A program made the position numbers and the translations under genes. Under the pieces are notes generated by a model. The model was not told the origin of the DNA and searched no databases. It saw only the letters and a program-made list of their open reading frames with translations. Below, in pieces: positions 29,875 through 38,525 of a stretch of DNA of 64,000 nt. Each line of letters opens with the position of its first letter. Positions within the stretch are counted from its first letter, which is position 1. This DNA is from Streptomyces sp. NBC_00582 (GTDB lineage Bacteria > Actinomycetota > Actinomycetes > Streptomycetales > Streptomycetaceae): assembly GCF_036345155.1 (NCBI RefSeq), contig NZ_CP107772.1, positions 9,672,001 to 9,736,000 on the forward strand, read 5' to 3'.

Positions 29875-31107
29875 ATGAGCCCTCGCACCCCCGGCGCCGA
29901 GCTGCCCGACCACCCCGACCGGCTGTGGCGCACACCCGAGCCGAAGCGTTCCTACGACGTCGTGATCGTCGGCGGCGGCGGCCACGGACTGGCCACCGCG
30001 CACTATCTGGCGAAGAACCACGGGATCACCAACGTGGCGGTGCTGGAGAAGGGCTGGCTGGCGGGCGGGAACATGGCCCGCAACACCACGATCATCCGCT
30101 CGAACTACCTGTGGGACGAGAGCGCGGGCATCTACGAGCACGCCCTGAAACTGTGGGAGGGACTGGCCGAGGAGCTGGACTATCCGATCCTCTTCTCCCA
30201 GCGGGGTGTGCTGAACCTGGCGCACAGTCTTCAGGACGTGCGGGACAGCGTGCGCCGGGTGGAGGCCAACCGCCTCAACGGTGTGGACGCCGAGTGGCTG
30301 GACGCCGAGCAGGTCAAGGAAGTCTGCCCGATCGTCAACGTCTCCCCGGACGTGCGCTATCCGGTGCTGGGCGCGACCTACCAGCCGCGCGCCGGTATCG
30401 CCAAGCACGACTACGTGGCGTGGGCCTTCGCCCGGTCCGCGGACGCGGCAGGGGTGGACATCATCCAGAACTGCGAGGTCACCGGCCTCGACGTCATCGA
30501 CGGACGGGTCGTCGGCGTCCAAACCACGCTCGGCCCGATCGCGGCGGGCAGGGTGGCGCTGTGCTCGGCCGGCCACACCTCGGTCCTGGCCGCCATGGCC
30601 GGCGTCGAACTGCCCCTCCAGAGCCACCCGTTGCAGGCTCTGGTCTCGGAGCTGCTGGAGCCGGTCCACCCGACGGTCGTCATGTCCAACGCCGTCCATG
30701 TGTACGTCAGCCAGGCGCACAAGGGCGAGCTGGTCATGGGCGCGGGCATCGACGCCTACAACTCCTACACCCAGCGGGGCGCGTTCCACATCATCGAGGA
30801 GCAGATGGCGGCGGCGCTGGAGCTGTTCCCGGTCTTCGCGCGTGCCCATGTGCTGAGGACCTGGGGCGGGATCGTGGACGTGAGTCCGGACGCCTCGCCG
30901 ATCGTCGGGCTGAGCCCGGTGGACGGGCTGTACCTCAACTGCGGCTGGGGAACGGGAGGTTTCAAGGCCACGCCGGGGGTCGGCTGGGTCTACGCCCACA
31001 CCATCGCGCACGACAGCCCGCATGCCCTGAACGCCCCCTTCTCGCTCGACCGTTTCACCACCGGCGCGCTCGTGGACGAGCACGGCGCGGCCGCGGTGGC
31101 CCACTAG
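29875..31107 (+). CDS. soxB: Sarcosine oxidase beta subunit
   Basis: 410 residues, close to the usual 400-405. The FAD-binding motif is [21 protein letters not shown] (about 22-42), followed by the SoxB signature [16 protein letters not shown] and the C-terminal [16 protein letters not shown]. In heterotetrameric sarcosine oxidase this subunit holds the site that oxidises sarcosine to glycine. It lies 24 bases after the dimethylglycine dehydrogenase gene and 39 before the delta/alpha gene. Confidence 0.93.
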   Translation: MSPRTPGAELPDHPDRLWRTPEPKRSYDVVIVGGGGHGLATAHYLAKNHGITNVAVLEKGWLAGGNMARNTTIIRSNYLWDESAGIYEHALKLWEGLAEELDYPILFSQRGVLNLAHSLQDVRDSVRRVEANRLNGVDAEWLDAEQVKEVCPIVNVSPDVRYPVLGATYQPRAGIAKHDYVAWAFARSADAAGVDIIQNCEVTGLDVIDGRVVGVQTTLGPIAAGRVALCSAGHTSVLAAMAGVELPLQSHPLQALVSELLEPVHPTVVMSNAVHVYVSQAHKGELVMGAGIDAYNSYTQRGAFHIIEEQMAAALELFPVFARAHVLRTWGGIVDVSPDASPIVGLSPVDGLYLNCGWGTGGFKATPGVGWVYAHTIAHDSPHALNAPFSLDRFTTGALVDEHGAAAVAH

Positions 31108-31146
31108 ACACCACCGGACACCACCGGACTCTCTGGGAGTCGATCC

Positions 31147-34100
31147 ATGCTGCTCATCCCCTGCCCGTGGTGCGGGCCCCGTGACGAGGCCGAGTTCCAC
31201 TACGGCGGCCAGGCCCATGTGCCCTATCCGGAGAACCCGGCGGAGCTGTCCGACGAGGAGTGGGCCCGTTACCTGTTCTTCCGTGACAACCCCAAGGGGC
31301 CCTTCGCGGAACGCTGGAGCCACTCGGCGGGCTGCCGACGCTGGTTCAACGCGGTGCGCGACACCTCGACGAACGAGATCCTGACGGTGTACAGGGCGGG
31401 GGAGGAACGCCCTGCGACTCCTGAGCCCCGCTCCGTCCGACCGGCCCGTCCGGCGTCGGAGGACCCGGCCGCTTCAGGGCCGAAGCGGGTGTCCGCGGGC
31501 GCGTCCCCCGGCGGGATCGAAGAGGCGGAGCCCCCGGACGACGGGACGGGCAGGGGCACCGTGGGCGAGGCCGACCAGCCCTACCGCCACCCCACCCGAG
31601 GCCGGATCCACCGCGACACCCCCCTCACGTTCACCTTCGACGGCATCGCCTACCAGGGCTACCAGGGCGACACCCTCGCGTCGGCGCTCCTGGCCAACGG
31701 CGTCGTCCAGACCGGCACCAGCATCAAGCTCGGCCGCCCCCGGGGCATCTTCTCCGCCGGGGTCGAAGAGCCGAACGCCGTGATCCAGATCGAGGCCCCC
31801 TTCCCCGAGCCCATGCTCCCCGCCACCACGGTCGAGCTCTACGACGGCCTGGTCGCGACCAGCCTGCCCGGTCAGGGCCGCCTCGCCGCGGAACCCGACC
31901 CGGCCCGCTACGACGCCGTGCACGCCCACTGCGACCTGTTGATCGTCGGCGCGGGCCCGGCCGGTCTCGCGGCGGCCGCCGCGGCGGCCCGGTCCGGTGC
32001 CCGGGTCATCCTGGCCGACGACCAGCCGGAGCCGGGCGGCAGCCTGCTCGGCACCGGCGAACACCTCGGCTGGGTGCGGGAGGTCACCGCCCTGCTCGCC
32101 ACCGCCCCCGAGGTCCGCGTCCTGCCCCGCACCACCGTCTTCGGCTACTACGACGACAACCACCTCCTCGCTGTCGAGCGCCGTACGAACCACCTCGGCG
32201 CGGCGGCTCCGGAGAACGTCTCCCGCGAGCGGGTGTGGCGGATCCGCGCCCGCCGGGTGGTCCTGGCCACCGGCGCCCACGAGCGTTCGCTGGCCTTCGC
32301 CGACAACGACCGACCCGGTGTGATGCTGGCGGCCTCCGCCCGCACCCATGTGCACCGGTACGGTGTCCTGCCCGGCCGCCGCGCGGTCGTCCTCACCACC
32401 AACGACAGCGCCTACGCCGCCGCGCTGGACCTGCGCGCCGCCGGCGTGGACGTCCCCGTGATCGTCGACACCCGCGCGCAGGCGGGGGAGTGGGCCGAGC
32501 GCGCGGGCGCGGCCGGAATCGAGGTGCTGACCGGTCACGCCGTCATCGGCACGGACGGCGACACGCGCCTGACGGCCGTGACCGTCGCGCCGTACGGAGA
32601 GACCACGGGCGGACGGGAGTTCGCCGCCGATCTGCTGCTGGTGTCCGGCGGCTGGAACCCGGTCGCCCATCTGTTCAGCCAGTCCGGCGGGAGACTCCGC
32701 CACGACGACACCCTCGGCGCCTTCGTCCCCGACACCAGCCGTCAGGCCGTCGAGGTCGCGGGCTCCGCGAGCGGCGCCCTCCATCTGCCCACCGTCCTCG
32801 CCCAGGGCGCCGCGGCCGCCGCCCGCGCACTGGAGGCCGAGGGCTACACCGCCGAGACCCCTGCCCTCCCGGACGCGACCGCGCACCCGCACACCCCGCC
32901 GATGCACGTCTTCGCCGTCCCCGGCCGCGAAGGCGCCCCCCGTTTCGTGGACCTCCAGCGCGATGTGACGGTCGACGACCTGACCCGTGCGACGGGGGCG
33001 GGTCTGCGGTCGGTGGAGCACACCAAGCGCTACACCACCGCGGGTACCGCCAACGACCAGGGCAAGACCTCCGGCCTCCTCGCGGGCGGCGTCGTGGCCG
33101 AGCTCCTCGGCGTGGACGTCTCCGCCCTGGGCACCACCACCTTCCGCCCGCCCTACGTCCCGGTCTCCTTCGCCGCGCTCGCCGGCCGCGACCGGGGCAC
33201 GCTGAGCGACCCGGTGCGCACCACCGCCCTGCACGACTGGCACGTCACCCACGGGGCGCTGTTCGAGAACGTCGGCCAGTGGAAGCGCCCCTGGTACTAC
33301 CCCCGGCCCGGCGAGGACATGGACACCGCCGTGCTGCGCGAATGCGCCGCCGCCCGCGAGAGCGTGGCGTTCATGGACGCCTCCACCCTCGGCAAGATCG
33401 ACGTCCAGGGCGCGGACGCGGGCGCCTTCCTGGACCTGCTCTACACCAACATGATGAGCACCCTGAAGGTCGGCATGATCCGCTACGGCGTGATGTGCCG
33501 CCCCGACGGCATGGTCTTCGACGACGGCACCGTCATCCGGCTCGCCCCCGACCGTTTCCTGGTCACCACCACCACCGGCAACGCCGCCACCGTCCTGGAC
33601 TGGATGGAGGAATGGCTCCAGACCGAATGGCCCCACCTCCAGGTCCACTGCACCTCCGTGACCGAACAGTGGGCGACCGTCGCCCTGGTGGGCCCGAAGT
33701 CCCGCGAGGTCCTGGGCTCACTGGCACCCCGACTCACCGTGTCCAACGACGCGTTCCCGTTCATGGCCTGGCGCGAGACCACCGTCGCGGGCATCGAGGC
33801 CCGCGTCTGCCGGATCAGCTTCTCCGGCGAACTCGCCTACGAGATCAACGTCTCCCCCTGGGAGGCCGTCGCCCTCTGGGAAGCACTCCACGAGGCCGGC
33901 ACCCCGTACGGCATCACCCCCTACGGCACCGAGACCATGCACGTCCTGCGCGCCGAGAAGGGCTACCCCATCATCGGCCAGGACACCGACGGCACCGTCA
34001 CCCCCCAGGACCTCGGCATGAGCTGGGCGGTGTCGAAGAAGAAGCCCGACTTCCTCGGCAAACGCTCCTTCGCCCGCGCCGACACCCTGCGCCCCGACCG

Positions 34101-34389
34101 CAAACACCTCGTCGGCCTGCTGCCCGACGACCCCGCCGCCTTCCTCCCCGAAGGCACCCACCTCGTCGCCGACGGCGTCCTGCCCGCACCCCCGGTCCCG
34201 ATGCTCGGCCACGTCACCTCCAGCTACCGCAGCGCCGCCCTCGACCGGACCTTCGCCCTCGCCCTGATCAAGGGCGGCCGCGACCGCGTCGGCGAACGCC
34301 TCTACGCCCCCGTCGGCGACCGGATGGTCCCCGTGACCGTCACCGGCCCCGTCCTCTTCGACCCCGAGGGAGCCCGCCGCGATGGCTGA
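31147..34389 (+). CDS. soxDA: Sarcosine oxidase delta-alpha fusion
   Basis: One uninterrupted frame of 1080 codons covers two normally separate subunits. Residues 1-90 are SoxD: zinc ligands in IPCPWCG (Cys6, Cys9), then HSAGCRRWFNAVRDT. Residues about 92-138 form a Pro/Ala/Glu-rich linker with no secondary-structure signature. From about 139 the SoxA sequence begins (YRHPTRGRIHRDTPLTFTFDG), with NAD/FAD motif LLIVGAGPAGLAAAAA near 262, and a C-terminal GcvT-type folate domain from about 693 (MDASTLGKIDVQG, FSGELAYEINV, LRAEKGYPIIGQDTDG). A GTG at 31561 (codon 139) could start a separate alpha subunit, but its ribosome site is weak. Alpha binds NAD and folate; delta binds zinc. Confidence 0.88.
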   Translation: MLLIPCPWCGPRDEAEFHYGGQAHVPYPENPAELSDEEWARYLFFRDNPKGPFAERWSHSAGCRRWFNAVRDTSTNEILTVYRAGEERPATPEPRSVRPARPASEDPAASGPKRVSAGASPGGIEEAEPPDDGTGRGTVGEADQPYRHPTRGRIHRDTPLTFTFDGIAYQGYQGDTLASALLANGVVQTGTSIKLGRPRGIFSAGVEEPNAVIQIEAPFPEPMLPATTVELYDGLVATSLPGQGRLAAEPDPARYDAVHAHCDLLIVGAGPAGLAAAAAAARSGARVILADDQPEPGGSLLGTGEHLGWVREVTALLATAPEVRVLPRTTVFGYYDDNHLLAVERRTNHLGAAAPENVSRERVWRIRARRVVLATGAHERSLAFADNDRPGVMLAASARTHVHRYGVLPGRRAVVLTTNDSAYAAALDLRAAGVDVPVIVDTRAQAGEWAERAGAAGIEVLTGHAVIGTDGDTRLTAVTVAPYGETTGGREFAADLLLVSGGWNPVAHLFSQSGGRLRHDDTLGAFVPDTSRQAVEVAGSASGALHLPTVLAQGAAAAARALEAEGYTAETPALPDATAHPHTPPMHVFAVPGREGAPRFVDLQRDVTVDDLTRATGAGLRSVEHTKRYTTAGTANDQGKTSGLLAGGVVAELLGVDVSALGTTTFRPPYVPVSFAALAGRDRGTLSDPVRTTALHDWHVTHGALFENVGQWKRPWYYPRPGEDMDTAVLRECAAARESVAFMDASTLGKIDVQGADAGAFLDLLYTNMMSTLKVGMIRYGVMCRPDGMVFDDGTVIRLAPDRFLVTTTTGNAATVLDWMEEWLQTEWPHLQVHCTSVTEQWATVALVGPKSREVLGSLAPRLTVSNDAFPFMAWRETTVAGIEARVCRISFSGELAYEINVSPWEAVALWEALHEAGTPYGITPYGTETMHVLRAEKGYPIIGQDTDGTVTPQDLGMSWAVSKKKPDFLGKRSFARADTLRPDRKHLVGLLPDDPAAFLPEGTHLVADGVLPAPPVPMLGHVTSSYRSAALDRTFALALIKGGRDRVGERLYAPVGDRMVPVTVTGPVLFDPEGARRDG

Positions 34390-34984
34390 CACCACCCCCG
34401 CCGCCCCGCTCCGCAGCCCCCTGAGAAGCGCCAAGGACCGGCTGGCCACCGCCACCCGCGCCTCCCAGGGCCGGATCCGCCTCGCCGAACTCCCCTTCCT
34501 GGCCCAGCTCGACGTGCGCCTCGACCCCAAGGGCCCGGCCGCGGACGCCGTCGGAGTCGCCCTGGGCCTCCCCCTCCCCCTCGAACCCAACACCGTCATC
34601 CGCACCGGCGACCTGACCGCCCTGTGGCTCGGCCCCGACGAATGGCTCGTCGTGGGCCGGCCCGGGACCGCGCGCGAGCTGGAGAGCCGGGTGCGGGAGG
34701 CTGCCGACGACGAACCCGTGGCCGTCACCGACGTCTCCGCGCAACGCACCACCCTCCTCGTCACCGGCCCCCACGCCCGCGACCTCCTCGCCCACGGGTG
34801 CGCCCTGGACCTGCACCCCCGTGCCTTCGGCCCAGGACACTGCGCCCAGACCACCCTCGGCCGCACCCAGGTCGTCCTCGTCGCCCGCGACGAACCGGGC
34901 GGCGGGTTCTGGGTCCTGGTCCGCTCCTCCTTCGCCGGCTACCTCACCGACTGGCTCCTGGACGCCGCCGCCGAGTATCTCTGA
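34382..34984 (+). CDS. soxG: Sarcosine oxidase gamma subunit
   Basis: 200 residues, the normal SoxG length. GcvT-like small subunit features are LPFLAQLDVRLDP, ALWLGPDEWLVVG, VTDVSAQRTTLLVTGPHARDLLAHGCALDL, and GGGFWVLVRSSFAGYLTDWLLDAAAEYL. It overlaps the end of the delta-alpha gene by 8 bases, so translation is coupled. Last gene of the dimethylglycine/sarcosine operon. Confidence 0.9.
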   Translation: MADTTPAAPLRSPLRSAKDRLATATRASQGRIRLAELPFLAQLDVRLDPKGPAADAVGVALGLPLPLEPNTVIRTGDLTALWLGPDEWLVVGRPGTARELESRVREAADDEPVAVTDVSAQRTTLLVTGPHARDLLAHGCALDLHPRAFGPGHCAQTTLGRTQVVLVARDEPGGGFWVLVRSSFAGYLTDWLLDAAAEYL

Positions 34985-35071
34985 GCACGCCTGTCACCGC
35001 GCTGGGCTAGAGTCTCGCCTCGACCCTCGCCCGGACGTCCCGGCCGGGGTGGCGCGCTGGGGGTACGGCAC

Positions 35072-36670
35072 ATGGAGCCCGGAAGAATCGCACTGTCCGG
35101 CTACGACATCCAGGGGGTCCTGGGCCAGGGCGGGTTCGCCACGGTGTACCGGGCCAGACAACTGGCCGTGGGCCGGGAGGTCGCGCTGAAGGTGGACAGC
35201 CGGGTGCTGTCCACCCCGCGCGACCGGCAGCGCTTCCTGCGCGAGGTCACCGCGGCCGGGCAGCTGTCCGGGCATCCGCACGTCGTCCCCGTGTACGACG
35301 CCGGGGTGCTGCCCGACGACCGCCCCTACATGGTGCTGGAGTTGTGCCCGGGGGGTTCGCTGGGCGAGCGGCTGCACCGGCAGGGAGCCTTCCCGCCGAA
35401 GGAGGCACGCGACATCGGGGTGGGGCTCGCGGACGCCGTGGCCGCCGCCCACGCCGCCGGGGTGCTGCACCGCGACATCAAGCCCGGCAATGTGATGGTC
35501 AACCGGTACGGCGGAGTGGCCCTCACCGACTTCGGGCTCGCGGCGATGCCCCGCCCGGGGCGTGAACTGTCCGTGACCCGCGAGGCGCTGACCCCCGCCT
35601 ACGCGCCGCCCGAGGCCTTTCACCTCGCCGAACCCACCCCGGCCGGGGACGTGTACTCGCTGGCGGCCACCCTGTACGCCCTGCTGCGCGGCTTCCCGCC
35701 GCACCACCCGGACGACGGGACCCAGCTCAGCCTCGCCGAACTGATCGTCCGGCACACCTGGCCGTACGTCCCGCTGCACGGGATGCCGACGACTCTCAAC
35801 GAGGTGCTCCGCCACGCCCTGGCCCCGGACCCGGCCGAGCGGCTGTCCGACGCGGGCGCCTTCAGGGACGCGCTCGCCGCCGTCGACCTCGACACGATCG
35901 CCCTGGGCGGCCCCGGCGGCTTCGGACCGGCCCCGACCATGACCACCGTCCCGTACCACCGGGACGCGCCGCCCGTCCGCGAGGAGATCCCCCCGACGGT
36001 GCCGCCGGGCGGGACCGGCGGAGCGGGCGGCACGACCGTGGCCGCCCCGTCGGGCGACCGAAAGGGCGGGCGGAACTCCCGGCTGATCGCCGTGCTCGCG
36101 GCCGTCGTCGTGACCGTGACCGTGTCCGTCACCGTGGTGACGAACCAGTACTTCGCCTCGGACGACGGCGACGGCGGCGCCTCCGCGTCCACCGCGCCCT
36201 CCTCCGGCGCCACCGCCGAGGACAAGGGCGCGTCCGCCTTCGGTGTGCCCACCACCACCGAGAACTGTCCCGCGACGAGCGTCGACGGCGTGGGCGGCCG
36301 GTGTGTGGCGAGCCCGGAGTGCTGGAGCGGCATCGTCGACATCTCCGGCATCGTCACCGTCAGCCGGGCGGACTGCGCGGCCGCGCACGTGTGGGAGACC
36401 TTCGCGATCGCCCCGCTGCCGAAGGACGGCATGACGAACAACGCCCGGGACCTGATCAAGCATCCGGACGTCGAGGCGCTGTGCTCGCAGAAGGTGATGG
36501 CCGCGACCATGCTCCCCGAGGGCCGGAAGATCGCGGGCGAGTGGCAGACCGACATCATCCCGCCGACGGCCTCGGAGTGGGACAGGGGGCTGCGGGTCTT
36601 CCGCTGTGTGGCCGCGGCCCGCACGCAGGACGGGCAGAAGACGGGGAGCCAGTTCGCCGTCGAGAGCTGA
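35072..36670 (+). CDS. Membrane-anchored serine/threonine protein kinase
   Basis: 532 residues. The kinase domain covers about 8-270: glycine loop VLGQGGFATVYRA, Lys in EVALKV, catalytic loop LHRDIKPGN (about 132-140), and DFG in LTDFGLA. A Pro/Gly-rich linker (about 290-330) leads to one transmembrane helix at about 333-352. The extracellular part of about 180 residues has Ala/Ser-rich spacing and conserved Cys residues (TENCPATS, GGRCVASPECW, RADCAAAH, LCSQKV, FRCVAA), suggesting a disulphide-bonded sensor domain, not PASTA repeats. Monocistronic by position, convergent with the ricin-domain gene. Confidence 0.92.
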   Translation: MEPGRIALSGYDIQGVLGQGGFATVYRARQLAVGREVALKVDSRVLSTPRDRQRFLREVTAAGQLSGHPHVVPVYDAGVLPDDRPYMVLELCPGGSLGERLHRQGAFPPKEARDIGVGLADAVAAAHAAGVLHRDIKPGNVMVNRYGGVALTDFGLAAMPRPGRELSVTREALTPAYAPPEAFHLAEPTPAGDVYSLAATLYALLRGFPPHHPDDGTQLSLAELIVRHTWPYVPLHGMPTTLNEVLRHALAPDPAERLSDAGAFRDALAAVDLDTIALGGPGGFGPAPTMTTVPYHRDAPPVREEIPPTVPPGGTGGAGGTTVAAPSGDRKGGRNSRLIAVLAAVVVTVTVSVTVVTNQYFASDDGDGGASASTAPSSGATAEDKGASAFGVPTTTENCPATSVDGVGGRCVASPECWSGIVDISGIVTVSRADCAAAHVWETFAIAPLPKDGMTNNARDLIKHPDVEALCSQKVMAATMLPEGRKIAGEWQTDIIPPTASEWDRGLRVFRCVAAARTQDGQKTGSQFAVES

Positions 36671-36694
36671 CCCCCCTCGCACCCGGTTCACCTG

Positions 36695-38500
36695 CTACTG
36701 GACGAGCTCCCAGTCCTGTGAACCGTCGGTGGCGGCGGTCTGCAGGGTGAGCTGTCCCCCGGCGGTCCCACCGGTCAGGTACACGCTCGTGTTCTTGACC
36801 GACTGCAGTCTGTAGAAGCCGTCGCCGGTCTTGACGAGGTTCCAACTGCCGGTCTTGCTGTTGTCGACCCACTGGCCGATCTTCTGGCCGGCCGTCGCGT
36901 TCCCGGTCCAGACGGCCGCCGCGCGTCCGCCCGCCTTGTTGAGGAGGGTCACGCCGCCCTGCGGCTCGGTCACCACATGCCAGTACTGGGTGTCCGGGTT
37001 CGCCGCCGAGCCGGGGGCCTCCAGGCGGACGTCGGGCACGTCCCCGTTGCCGATGTTCGCGTCGTTGGTCCTGTTCCCGGTGCCGATCACCTGGTCCGTC
37101 CCGCGGTTCACCAACTGGTAGTAGGCGCCGGCCGAGTGACCGAGGTCGACCTCGGCGAACTTGAGCGTCGACGTTCCCTGGTTGTTGAGGATCACGACGC
37201 GGCCGGTGCCCTCGACGTACTGCAGGTTGCGGCTGTAGGCGCCGGGCGAGGTCGTCTGGTACTCCTTCCACGTGCCGTCGCCGCGTCCGCTCTCGTTGAC
37301 CCAGACGTTGCCGCTGCCGGCGGCGTTGTACACCAGACGGCCGCCGGGGAGCCGGACGAGGACCGGGCTGCCGCCCGTCGCGAGCGCGTGGGAACCGGCG
37401 TCGAGCGGCAGACCGGTGACCGCCGTGCCCGTGGCCGAGCCGAGGAAGAACCTCAGCGGGTCGTCGGCGATCCGGTACCGGGTGTCGGCGCCGCCGCCCC
37501 AGTACTCGTAGGTGATCATCCACCTGCCGTCCGTCGTCCGGACGACATTGGTCATGCCGGGGCGGCCGCCGCCGATCTCGGTCTTCCCACCGCCCATGGT
37601 CTGGGTCAGGCCCGCGATGTCGACGACCGGGTCGCTCCACGCCGCGCCGCGCCCGTCCCAGGTCCGGTGGACCAGGATCTGGCCCCCCGAATCCGGGGCC
37701 GTGTCGTTGGCGGGGTCCAGGGTGGGCACCCCGGTGCTCGCGTTGAAGCCGGTGTAGTCGTTCTCGTCGGAGTAGTAGCAGACCAGCTTGCCCTTGTAGA
37801 CCATCAGATACGGCTCCCACAGGGGATCGACCTGACGGTTGGTGTTCGCGGCGGCGATGTTCTGGCCGACCGCGCCCGCGCTGCCTCCCTGCCAGCCGCC
37901 CGTGGCGACGACGTTGACGACCTTCCAGCTCGCGCCGTCGTCGGTGCTGGAGTACAGGGCGATCGCCAGGTCCCTGCGGTCGCCGTCGTTGGTCGGCGTC
38001 CAGTTCGGGTCGGCCGCCTTGTGTTCCTTGTAGTAGGCGTCGTCGCCCGACACCACGCTCGCCAGCAGCAGCGTGCCCTGCTTCAGGTCGCCGACGTCCT
38101 GGGGAAGGACGTACAGGTACGGGTTCGTCCAGTTGCTCGTGTACTTCGCGTACGCGGGGTCGCTCGACAGGTAGGCCGGGGCCTTGACCTCCGACAGCGG
38201 CTGCCAGGTCGTGCCGTGGTCGTCGCTCTTGTGGACCGGGAGCGTCTGCCCGTCGGCGCTTTGCGTCGCCGGCACCACCGTGGACCTCTCGAACGCGGCG
38301 ACGAGCCGGCCGTTCGGCAGCTGCGCCGACTTCGGGTAGATCGCGCAGTTGCCGCGCCCCTTCAGACACGGCTCGCTGCCGAGCTGATAGAGCGTGCCAC
38401 CTGTCGGGTCGTACGCCTGCGCGCTGGACAGGGGGATCACCAGCAGCGCCGACACCGCGCCGAGACCCCCCAGTACCCTGGCGGTTCTTCTTCCGTGCAC
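36695..38500 (-). CDS. Secreted Asp-box (sialidase-fold) glycosidase-like protein with C-terminal ricin-type lectin domain
   Basis: 601 residues from GTG 38500, which follows GAAGGAGG. The signal peptide ends LSSAQA. Residues about 40-420 show a beta-propeller with Asp-box-like turns (KSDDHGTTWQPL, SSTDDGASWKVV) and GGGRPGMTNVVRTTDGRWMITYEYWGG. Residues about 460-601 are a ricin/CBM13 trefoil (YYQLVNRGTDQVIGT, GWxL/QxW-type repeats, ending DGSQDWELVQ). The layout suggests an exo-acting polysaccharide hydrolase such as GH93 arabinanase, or a sialidase-like enzyme; I cannot settle which. It is the last gene of a GH42/ABC sugar locus, so its product is probably imported by that transporter. Confidence 0.75.
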   Translation of the reverse strand: MHGRRTARVLGGLGAVSALLVIPLSSAQAYDPTGGTLYQLGSEPCLKGRGNCAIYPKSAQLPNGRLVAAFERSTVVPATQSADGQTLPVHKSDDHGTTWQPLSEVKAPAYLSSDPAYAKYTSNWTNPYLYVLPQDVGDLKQGTLLLASVVSGDDAYYKEHKAADPNWTPTNDGDRRDLAIALYSSTDDGASWKVVNVVATGGWQGGSAGAVGQNIAAANTNRQVDPLWEPYLMVYKGKLVCYYSDENDYTGFNASTGVPTLDPANDTAPDSGGQILVHRTWDGRGAAWSDPVVDIAGLTQTMGGGKTEIGGGRPGMTNVVRTTDGRWMITYEYWGGGADTRYRIADDPLRFFLGSATGTAVTGLPLDAGSHALATGGSPVLVRLPGGRLVYNAAGSGNVWVNESGRGDGTWKEYQTTSPGAYSRNLQYVEGTGRVVILNNQGTSTLKFAEVDLGHSAGAYYQLVNRGTDQVIGTGNRTNDANIGNGDVPDVRLEAPGSAANPDTQYWHVVTEPQGGVTLLNKAGGRAAAVWTGNATAGQKIGQWVDNSKTGSWNLVKTGDGFYRLQSVKNTSVYLTGGTAGGQLTLQTAATDGSQDWELVQ

Positions 38501-38525
38501 AGCCCCTCCTTCGGGGACGGGATCA

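Noticed and set aside
31111..31131. Tandem ACACCACCGG repeat before the sarcosine oxidase delta-alpha gene
   Set aside because: Only two copies of a 10-base unit; too short to interpret.
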